In this document: one piece after another, positions 29,625 through 37,001 of the stretch
Layout: each line of letters begins with the position of its first letter
How positions within the stretch are numbered: position 1 is the first letter of the stretch
NCBI GenBank assembly: GCA_028823415.1
Contig: JAPKBL010000036.1
Coordinates: 1-41,898, forward strand
DNA: 41,898 nucleotides
DNA from: Mariniblastus sp.
GTDB lineage: Bacteria > Planctomycetota > Planctomycetia > Pirellulales > Pirellulaceae
Reading direction: 5' to 3'
Translations under genes and position numbers: made by a program
Notes under the pieces: model-generated
Told to the model about the DNA's origin: nothing
Seen by the model: only the letters and a program-made list of their open reading frames with translations
Databases searched by the model: none

Positions 29625-30395
29625 CTATTGCAATTCCAACAGATCGCTGACATCATAACGGCTCGCCACGTGAACCGGGAAATCGTCTCCCAAAATCTCC
29701 CGGTGAGTCTCTCGGGCCCGAGCGGGCTCGTTATTTTCCTCCGAGAGATGGCAGAGGCACGCCCACTGAAGGCGGTCTGTTTTTGTTTGCTTCAACAACA
29801 TCGCCGAGTCTTCGTTGGAGAGGTGTCCTCCATCGCCGCTGATCCGCAATTTTAAATGTTCTGGATAGGGTCCATTTTCAAGCATTTCTGTGTCGTAATT
29901 ACTCTCGATGACGACGGCATCGAGCGATCTCAAAACGTCCCGTAAACCGTCAAATGCGTGGCCTAAATCGGTCAAAATGCCGACGCGATGTTTCTGATCT
30001 TCGACAACAAACGCGACGCCATCGACACTGTCGTGCGGGGTTGGAATTGAGTGAACGGTGACGGAGCCAAACGATTGAGAATTGCCCGCAGTAAAAAGGC
30101 AGACCCGATCGAGCTTGCCAATTTTTTGATGTTGCTGAACGGCATCGAGTGTCCGGCGGGTAATGTAAACCGGCATTCCGAATTTTCGTTGGAAGACACC
30201 GACCGAACGAGTATGGTCACTGTGATCGTGGGAAATGAACAGCGCATCGACGTCACGAATGTCTCGGTTGTGACGAGCCAGCCTTATGTCAGCTTGCTTT
30301 CCGCTGATACCCGCGTCAAACAGGAGCTTGATATCTCCTGATTCAACGTAAAAACAATTTCCGTTACTTCCGGACTGAAGGGATACTACTTTCAT
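29625..30395 (-). CDS. MBL-fold metallo-hydrolase, WalJ/YycJ-like
   Basis: The metallo-beta-lactamase fold is shown by HDHSDH (the metal motif HxHxDH) near residue 60, preceded by SLQSGSNGNCFYVESGDIKLLFDAGIS, and by GILTDLGHA and ESNYD further on, then LCHLSEENN. This pattern is typical of the WalJ/YycJ group, cytoplasmic hydrolases linked to DNA or RNA end processing. I chose ATG 30395, giving 256 residues and the standard MKVVSLQSGSNGN start; the longer frame begins at 30455 and adds 20 residues that do not match the family. No ribosome site is seen for either. The gene is convergent with the oxidoreductase. Confidence 0.88.
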   Translation of the reverse strand: MKVVSLQSGSNGNCFYVESGDIKLLFDAGISGKQADIRLARHNRDIRDVDALFISHDHSDHTRSVGVFQRKFGMPVYITRRTLDAVQQHQKIGKLDRVCLFTAGNSQSFGSVTVHSIPTPHDSVDGVAFVVEDQKHRVGILTDLGHAFDGLRDVLRSLDAVVIESNYDTEMLENGPYPEHLKLRISGDGGHLSNEDSAMLLKQTKTDRLQWACLCHLSEENNEPARARETHREILGDDFPVHVASRYDVSDLLELQ

Positions 30396-30674
30396 AGGTT
30401 CTGATTTTATGGCGACAATTAAATTTGAATAGTCGGCCGCATCGAAAACCAGCATTTTGTGAGATAACTGACGAAGTGAAAACTAATGAGTGTCGGCGAG
30501 AGTGGCCGGTTTTTTGATCGTAAACCACGCTTACTCCGAGGGCTCGATCGGCGAACAGTGTTTTAAAAAAAACAGGCGAATAAATGATACTATCAAAGTT
30601 AAACGATGATGGCTAAATTAATTAGCTTCTTCCGTGGATCTGGCGACAGAAATATTCCGTAGACTGAGGGCCGA

Positions 30675-31481
30675 TTGACCAACGACATTGACACCCATCG
30701 AGATGCTGAAATACAGGAACGCAAGTACGACGCGGTTGCCCCGGAGATCGTTGTGTCGATTGTGGTTCCATTCTTTAATGAATCTCAAACACTCGAGGCG
30801 TTAGTGAATCGCGTTGTCGAAAATCCGTTCTCTAAGGAAATTATCCTGGTCGATGACGGCAGCACAGATGATTCGCTCGCTATCGCTCAACGTCTCGCGG
30901 ATAAGCACATGACCTGCGTCAACGGGTTTGCCAATCGACTGGTCGTCAAGACTCATGAGACAAACATCGGGAAAGGTGCCGCGCTGAAGACAGGCTTGTT
31001 GAGTGTGAGCGGAGACATAATTGTTTTGCAGGATGCGGATCTGGAATATCATCCGGAAGAAATTTTGCAACTAATTCAACCGATCATTAATAATCAAGCG
31101 GATGTCGTATACGGTAGTCGGTTTATCAACGACGGCTCAGATAAAAACCGTAAACAGTCGTCCGGTTATTTTTCCAATTACATTGCTAATCAACTCATCA
31201 CTCGTTTCTCAAATTTGTTGACTGGCCTGAAACTGACCGATATCGAAACCGGCTATAAAGTATTCACCCAGGAAGTAAATCAGAAATTAGCACCAGCTTT
31301 AGTTAGCCGAAGTTTTGCTATCGAGCCGGAAATCACAGCGAGAGTCGCCAAACAAAAAGTGCGGGTTACCGAAGTGCCGATCAGTTACTCCAGTCGAACC
31401 TATCAAGAGGGGAAAAAGATCGGCTGGTGGGATGGGATCAAGGCGGTGCTGGCAATCCTTCGTTTTGCAGTGAGTGCCTAG
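30675..31481 (+). CDS. Family 2 glycosyltransferase, DPM1-like
   Basis: The 268-residue protein has one GT-A domain: VSIVVPFFNESQTLEALV, ILVDDGSTDDS, NIGKGAALKTGL, DADLEYHPEEI, VVYGSRF, and DIETGYKVF. These are typical of bacterial dolichol-phosphate mannose synthase-like enzymes that move a sugar from a nucleotide to a lipid carrier or related acceptor. There are no membrane segments. The start is a TTG at 30675 with GAGGG close upstream; the first 30 residues are not conserved in the family, so the real start may be further in. It converges with pheA, with stop codons overlapping by four bases. No transferase partner is next to it. Confidence 0.85.
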   Translation: MTNDIDTHRDAEIQERKYDAVAPEIVVSIVVPFFNESQTLEALVNRVVENPFSKEIILVDDGSTDDSLAIAQRLADKHMTCVNGFANRLVVKTHETNIGKGAALKTGLLSVSGDIIVLQDADLEYHPEEILQLIQPIINNQADVVYGSRFINDGSDKNRKQSSGYFSNYIANQLITRFSNLLTGLKLTDIETGYKVFTQEVNQKLAPALVSRSFAIEPEITARVAKQKVRVTEVPISYSSRTYQEGKKIGWWDGIKAVLAILRFAVSA

Positions 31482-33706
31482 AGAACCCTTTGGCTGGCTG
31501 GAAAACTGCCCAGTACCGTTAGATTTTTACAGTGGGCACGAGCCTCGCCAATGATCTGGGCGATCGCCGAATTGTCGCGGTGCCCTTGGGTATCTATGAA
31601 AAATGTGTAATCCCAGTTTTGTTTACGACTGGGGCGTTTTTCCAGATGTGTGAGGTTAATCGAGTTTCGCTTGAAGACCTCCAGTACATCCATCAATGCC
31701 CCCGATCGATCGGTTGTGGTGAACATGATAGAGGTTTTGTCGTTTCCAGAGATTAGCGTTTTGCTTTTCGATAGAATCAAAAATCGAGTCATATTACTTT
31801 GCCGATCTTCAATCGCTTCGAACAGCGGACGCAGGCCATAAATTTCACCCGCCAACGAAGAACCAATCGCAGCGACTCCGCAATCGGGATCGGCGTCGAT
31901 TTCAGCCTTCGCCTTCATGGTTGCCAAAGCCGTACTTTCAGTGGGCACGCGTATGGCTTGCGGGTACTGTGTGCTGAGCCAATTCCGACATTGCTCAAAG
32001 ACACCCGGTTTTGAATAGATCTTTTTAACTTGTTCCGGCTTGCAATTGGCAAGTAGACAGAACCGGATTTGAAATTTTACTTCACCGTAAATATTAAGTT
32101 GATCGTGAAGGTCGATGAAAGAGTCAAGCGTTTCATTGACACCGCCGACAGAACTACTTTCGACGGGCACTAATCCATAATCGATTTCACCGTTTACCAC
32201 TTGTTGAAAGACGGTGCGAATTTCACGCGCAGGAATAAAATGCACACTCGAACCAAAATGGCGCACGGCGGCAAGATGCGAAAATTCTCCTTCGGGCCCA
32301 AGGAAGCCGATGCTAAGCGGTTTCTCGATTGCAAAACTACCGCTCATCAATTCCCGATAGATAGATTCGAAAGTAGTATCGGTTAAGGGGCCGCAATTGA
32401 GAGATTTTATCTTATTGAGAACGGCGTGTTCGCGGTGGGGCGCATAAATTGGAACATCAGACTTCCGTTTAAAATCGCCAACCTTAACGACCAGGTTAGC
32501 TCGTTCGTTGACCAAATCAACGACACGCTTATCCATGGCATCAATGGCAGGCTCCAGTTCCTTCTGCGAGGAATATTGGTTGGAGATAATCTCTTTTTGA
32601 TAGCGGTAATTTTTGTCATAAATTGGAAAGCTACCAAGCACATAGAGGTTTTTGCAGTGGGCACGAACTTCACCTAGGATCTCCGCAATCTTTCCGTCGT
32701 TGGCATGTCCGAGGATATCAACGAAAAAGGTATAGTCACTTCCAGCTTCCCGACTGGGTCTCTTTTCGATGTGACTAAGGTTGATACTATATCGTTTGAA
32801 CACCGAAAGAATGTCAACCAATGATCCGGGCCGGTCGGAGCAGGTAAACATCAAGGACGCTTTGTCATTTCCGGTAGCCTCGGTTTCGCGTTTCGATAAA
32901 ATCAGAAAGCGAGTGACGTTGTTATTACAATCCTCGATGCCGTCGAATAGCGAATTCAACCCGTAGAGTTCACCGGCTTTGCTTGATCCAACGGCCACGA
33001 CTCCGTCAGACGGATTGGCAAGGTATGCGATTTCCGCCGCGCTGGCTGTGCTCTGGGTAGGAATCTGCTGGGCTTCGGGGTATTTGTCGGACAGCCATTG
33101 GCGGCATTGAGCCAGCGCCTCCCCTTTCGAGTAAATAACTTTGACGTTGTCCGGATCACATTTTCCCAGCAGGGAAAATTGAATCGCTAATCGGATTTCT
33201 CCGTAAATCGTCAGTCGGCCATGATAATCCGAAAATGAATCCAGTGTTTCGATAATTGCACCACCGGTGCTGTTCTCGATCGGGACGAGTCCGTAATCGA
33301 CATGGCCTCGAGCCACTTCTTCAAACACCCCTTCGAGTGCTCGGAGGTTTTCATAGTCCACCGTCGGTCCAAAAAACTTAGAAGCCGCAAGATGGCTGAA
33401 GGTTCCCTGAGGGCCAAGGTAGCCGACCCTGGTCGGCCGGCCTAATACAAAGGCACCATTGAGAATTTCCCGATAGGCGCCCTCGAGTGCCGAATTTGGG
33501 ATCGGACCTTTGTTCTTGGTGACTACATTACGTACCGCTTCCGCCTCAGAATGCTGATCGATTCCACGGGAACCCGTATTAGCCCGGTCGATCCGAGCTC
33601 GTTCAACCGCGAGTTTCGATCGATCGTTGATTAGCTGGACGAGTCGCTGGTCGACTTCATCGATTGCGGTTCGTAACTGTAGTAGTGTTTTATTGGTCGC
33701 AGGCAT
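31478..33706 (-). CDS. pheA: Tandem-duplicated PheA: (chorismate mutase-prephenate dehydratase-ACT) x2
   Basis: PheA makes phenylpyruvate from chorismate in two steps and is feedback-controlled by phenylalanine through an ACT domain. One usual protein is about 360 residues; this one is 742 and holds two full copies (1-372 and 373-742). Each has a chorismate mutase (CM) helix bundle, a prephenate dehydratase (PDT) domain beginning YLGPQGTFSHLAA or FLGPEGEFSHLAA, and ACT. The copies look roughly half identical by eye. Copy 1 CM keeps R12 and R29 but has D40 and H52 where E. coli CM has K39 and R51, and A85/G89 for S84/Q88. Copy 2 has E385 for R11 but keeps R402, K413, R425, E426, S457, E461. 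In PDT, copy 1 has VPIENS; copy 2 has VPVESS. Both keep TRF, YSK and QC. No clear ribosome site. Confidence 0.93.
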   Translation of the reverse strand: MPATNKTLLQLRTAIDEVDQRLVQLINDRSKLAVERARIDRANTGSRGIDQHSEAEAVRNVVTKNKGPIPNSALEGAYREILNGAFVLGRPTRVGYLGPQGTFSHLAASKFFGPTVDYENLRALEGVFEEVARGHVDYGLVPIENSTGGAIIETLDSFSDYHGRLTIYGEIRLAIQFSLLGKCDPDNVKVIYSKGEALAQCRQWLSDKYPEAQQIPTQSTASAAEIAYLANPSDGVVAVGSSKAGELYGLNSLFDGIEDCNNNVTRFLILSKRETEATGNDKASLMFTCSDRPGSLVDILSVFKRYSINLSHIEKRPSREAGSDYTFFVDILGHANDGKIAEILGEVRAHCKNLYVLGSFPIYDKNYRYQKEIISNQYSSQKELEPAIDAMDKRVVDLVNERANLVVKVGDFKRKSDVPIYAPHREHAVLNKIKSLNCGPLTDTTFESIYRELMSGSFAIEKPLSIGFLGPEGEFSHLAAVRHFGSSVHFIPAREIRTVFQQVVNGEIDYGLVPVESSSVGGVNETLDSFIDLHDQLNIYGEVKFQIRFCLLANCKPEQVKKIYSKPGVFEQCRNWLSTQYPQAIRVPTESTALATMKAKAEIDADPDCGVAAIGSSLAGEIYGLRPLFEAIEDRQSNMTRFLILSKSKTLISGNDKTSIMFTTTDRSGALMDVLEVFKRNSINLTHLEKRPSRKQNWDYTFFIDTQGHRDNSAIAQIIGEARAHCKNLTVLGSFPASQRVL

Positions 33707-34299
33707 GAAATTTTCGATGGTCTTAAATCGCCCTTGGTGATGGAGTAACCCGCCATTCTAATGTGAATCGCAGACCGAACCAATCCAGATTGAATATTGC
33801 AAATTTGTTATCCGAACCTCTTTGTTTTTAAAGATATCGCCCAATCGGAAGGCTTTTCAGGCCGAGCCGATCGAGTGCCTGCTTGGTCAAGGAATTTTAG
33901 AGAAAAAATTGCCTTCTTCACCATGTTGCATGACGCCAAGTCCGCGATCATCCCCTTAGGGCGTGACACGGAGTCCCATCGTAACATTCTCAAGCAGGTC
34001 AAAAGAACAATAGAACGCTCTAGCGCGAGGCTGGCGGTGGCAAGAATACTGAACAACTGCTTCGTGAGCTGGGCATAGTTCGTAAATCCACTTTCAATCA
34101 ACCCAATGCTTTGGCCCTCTGGTTCACCGGTGATTCAACGGCTGGCAATAAATTCGAGAATAATTCCTCTTGTCGTGGCGCCGAATCTACATGCCGGAGC
34201 GATGCAAACCAATCCGGCAACCGTGCTCGGACAGGCGTTCGGCACAGTGGCCCTTCCACGTAATAGCCACTCGGCACCCGAAACGCCCATCAATAGCGT
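33707..34299. other. Non-coding or decayed stretch between pheA and Nudix gene
   Basis: This 593-base gap between two minus-strand genes has open frames on both strands (for example 33808-34101 minus, 33797-34078 plus and 34106-34390 plus), but none resembles a known protein, has a good ribosome site or shows convincing codon use. A 51-codon minus frame starts about 34295 with MGVSGAEWLLRGRATV and ends in TGA at about 34140. No tRNA, terminator or transposon end was seen. It may hold the promoter of pheA and a gene remnant. Confidence 0.45.
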
Positions 34300-34824
34300 C
34301 TATTCTTGGGAGAGAAAAAACTCAACGGCGCGTCGGTTGGATTCAAACGCAAATCGACCGAGCATTTCTTCGGTCGGGCGTCCAATGTGAAACGACTCGA
34401 CTTCCCCAGGTTGCGCCGTTAGCGGTTCAAAAGAATCGACTTCGCATTTAAAAAAAACGTCCAGCACGTCGATCGTTATTCCTCGATAGGTGTACTGGTT
34501 GGGAAACGAACAAAGGTAATTAGAGCGGGTTACCCTGAGCGATGTTTCTTCCATCACTTCTCTTAAGAGAGACGTTTCAAGAGCTTCACCGGAATCAACA
34601 AAACCTCCTGGCAAACCAAGTTTTCCTTTCCCTGGATCACAACCTCGAACTAGAAAAAGCAGTTCGTTGTTTGAATTAACAATGATCCCACCGACGGCTG
34701 CTACGGGACTAAAGTAAAACACGAAATCGCATTCTGCGCAACGAAAGGGGGAGGCTGCTAAATTTTTCGTCTCTGCGCTGCACCTTGGGCAAAAACGAAA
34801 TGCGTCAGCGATGTGTTGAGTCAT
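34300..34824 (-). CDS. Nudix hydrolase with N-terminal zinc ribbon
   Basis: Nudix enzymes cleave nucleoside diphosphates linked to another group. The 174-residue protein begins with a CxxC-N-CxxC zinc ribbon (FCPRCSAET...FRCAECDF), as in NudC/NADH pyrophosphatase-like or related proteins. The Nudix box is GGFVDSGEALETSLLREVMEETSL, which matches Gx5Ex7REUxEExGU except that the last glycine is serine. Metal-binding glutamates are present, so hydrolase activity is plausible. The substrate is unknown; ADP-ribose or NADH-like molecules are likely for this architecture. It follows the DUF255 lipoprotein gene by 37 bases on the same strand, so the two may share a transcript. Confidence 0.88.
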   Translation of the reverse strand: MTQHIADAFRFCPRCSAETKNLAASPFRCAECDFVFYFSPVAAVGGIIVNSNNELLFLVRGCDPGKGKLGLPGGFVDSGEALETSLLREVMEETSLRVTRSNYLCSFPNQYTYRGITIDVLDVFFKCEVDSFEPLTAQPGEVESFHIGRPTEEMLGRFAFESNRRAVEFFLSQE

Positions 34825-34861
34825 TGGGCAACGTGTTTCTTACTCGAAATGAAGAACGGCA

Positions 34862-36910
34862 TCACTCGGCAAATTTTGAGGCGGTAATCACCATTCGCGG
34901 AACCGCATGGGGGGCCCGGGTCAAGATCGCGGAGGCAGCTAAAACCGTTTGCTTCGATTGCTCAAGGTAGGCGTCCTGCTTTAATGTCGATCCGAGATAG
35001 TACAGGTTGGCAGCAGAGACACTGTTACCACCAGGCATGGCGCCATCGCTGGCTCGTTTACTGCGAGCAATGAGCTGTTCGTGGTCTTTCGAGGTATAAA
35101 AGTATCCTCCCTTTTCGTCCCAGAATAATTCGTCCTGAGTTTGCTGGAGGCGGTTTGCTGCATCGAGCCATTTTTGATTGCCATTGGCACGGTGAAGGGA
35201 AATTAATCCATCGATTACACAAGCGTAGTCGATGAGATAGGCGTTGAGTCGAGCTTGACCGTCGGTGTAGGTTCGATAGAGCCGCCCATCGGCAGTAGTC
35301 ATTTTTGTTAAAACGAAATCAGCGGCGCGTTCCGCCGTTTTGATGTGATCTGGATTTTTAAAAATTCGACCGGCGTCGGCATACCCGCGAATCATGAGCC
35401 CATTCCAAGCCGCTAATATTTTGGTATCAAGCAAAGGTCGCTTGCGTTTAGCCCGAACATCAAATAATTTTTTTCGAATCGGTGTCAACTGGGACTCCAA
35501 TTCCGCAAGACTTAATTCGCGAGCGACCGCATTCTCACTCATCAACATTTTCAACTGAGGAGCGTAGAATTCTTCTTCAAAATTCGGAGGCTCGTCGAGT
35601 CGATAGAGTTTTGAAAATAGCTCGTACTCCTGAGCAGTCAGCACGGATTTAATTTCTTCTAGTTCCCAGCGGTAAAACTTCCCCTCGATCCCTTCAGACT
35701 CTGCATCGAGGGAGGCATAAAATCCTCCTCCAGGTGCGGACAATTCCCGACTTACGAACTCCAGGATTCCCTCTGCCACGTTTTTAAACTCTTCCCGACC
35801 TGTGAGCTGAAAGGCTTCGGCATAGACGGTTGCCAGTTGACCATTGTCGTAGAGCATTTTCTCGAAGTGCGGAATGTGCCAAAAGCGGTCGACGCTATAA
35901 CGATGAAAACCGCCACCGAGATGATCATAAATGCCGCCTTTGAGCATGCCTTCGCAAGTTTTAACCAACAGTTTGGATGCTTGCTCGCGGGATTCCTCGG
36001 GGGCATCGGGGTTTTGCTGCAAATAGTCTATTAAGAAAAACAGATTTGAGGGTTCGGGAAATTTCGGTCGAGTGGGGTTGAGGGCGTTGTATCCAAATCC
36101 TCCAAATCGACTGTCGAAACTGGCACCGAGGTTTTCAATTGTGTTCAATGGCCAGGCGGCTTGAATCGGTAAGCCGGCGGCGGGTTCCAATCCTGCCAAT
36201 AATTCCCGCGTCCGCTCGGAGACGAGCTCGGAGTCTTTGATGATCGCCTCTCGGTTGTCGCGATAGGCTTCTATTACTTTCTGGATGATCGTCAGAAACC
36301 CCATGGACGCCCCCCGGTCTCCATCCCGGGCGGGCCAATAGGTGCCCCCAAAAAATGGTTTCGCTTCCGGTGTCATGAACATCGAAAGTGGCCACCCACC
36401 GCCTCCCGACCGAATCACTTGCAACGCGTTCATGTAAATTTCGTCGACGTCGGGGCGCTCTTCCCGATCCACTTTGATGCAAATGAAATTCTCGTTTAAG
36501 AAACCGGCAATCTCTTTGTCGAGAAACGACTCTCGCTCCATTACATGACACCAATGGCAACTCGAATAGCCGATAGACAGGAAAATGGGCTTGCCAGATT
36601 CTTTGGCCAAGGCAAGAGTTTCGTCGTTCCACGCGTACCAGTTCACTGGATTGTGAGCGTGCATCAACAAGTAGGGACTGGTTTCTTTGGAAAGCGCATT
36701 TTCGTAGACCGCCGTGTGTGTATCTGAAAGACCGGCTTCCGGCGGAGCCTGCGGCGAACTGCTGGATGACTGCGTTTCTGGTTCAACGGCCGGGTCGGCT
36801 TCCTTGGTAGCCGGCTTGGAATCGGATTTCGAAATCGAGGGGCTCGAGTCACAAGCGGGCAGGAAGGTCAAACAGCACAGCCAAATTATGCAACGACTGT
36901 AATGAAACAT
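34862..36910 (-). CDS. DUF255/SSP411-type thioredoxin-like lipoprotein
   Basis: The 682-residue protein has a lipoprotein signal: hydrophobic helix then LPAC with lipid cysteine C20. After a Ser/Pro-rich linker the DUF255 thioredoxin-like domain starts at about residue 70: [37 protein letters not shown] (C118-x-x-C121), [15 protein letters not shown], and [25 protein letters not shown]. The rest is an alpha/alpha-barrel similar to the N-acylglucosamine epimerase fold. Homologues (YyaL, human SPATA20) have no firmly known reaction; a redox role is inferred from CxxC. A lipid anchor facing the periplasm is uncommon for what is usually a soluble protein. It overlaps no gene; Nudix follows. Confidence 0.93.
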   Translation of the reverse strand: MFHYSRCIIWLCCLTFLPACDSSPSISKSDSKPATKEADPAVEPETQSSSSSPQAPPEAGLSDTHTAVYENALSKETSPYLLMHAHNPVNWYAWNDETLALAKESGKPIFLSIGYSSCHWCHVMERESFLDKEIAGFLNENFICIKVDREERPDVDEIYMNALQVIRSGGGGWPLSMFMTPEAKPFFGGTYWPARDGDRGASMGFLTIIQKVIEAYRDNREAIIKDSELVSERTRELLAGLEPAAGLPIQAAWPLNTIENLGASFDSRFGGFGYNALNPTRPKFPEPSNLFFLIDYLQQNPDAPEESREQASKLLVKTCEGMLKGGIYDHLGGGFHRYSVDRFWHIPHFEKMLYDNGQLATVYAEAFQLTGREEFKNVAEGILEFVSRELSAPGGGFYASLDAESEGIEGKFYRWELEEIKSVLTAQEYELFSKLYRLDEPPNFEEEFYAPQLKMLMSENAVARELSLAELESQLTPIRKKLFDVRAKRKRPLLDTKILAAWNGLMIRGYADAGRIFKNPDHIKTAERAADFVLTKMTTADGRLYRTYTDGQARLNAYLIDYACVIDGLISLHRANGNQKWLDAANRLQQTQDELFWDEKGGYFYTSKDHEQLIARSKRASDGAMPGGNSVSAANLYYLGSTLKQDAYLEQSKQTVLAASAILTRAPHAVPRMVITASKFAE

Positions 36911-37001
36911 GGGCAGGTCCCAAAGGTTAAGCCAAATAGAAATTAAGTTTTAAATACGAATCAATCTCAGAGCCTGAGAATTTGATCCGGCCATCCACAG
37001 A

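Noticed and set aside
36135-36632. 165-residue minus frame inside the DUF255 gene
   Set aside because: It is another frame of the same strand within a clear gene and has no family pattern.
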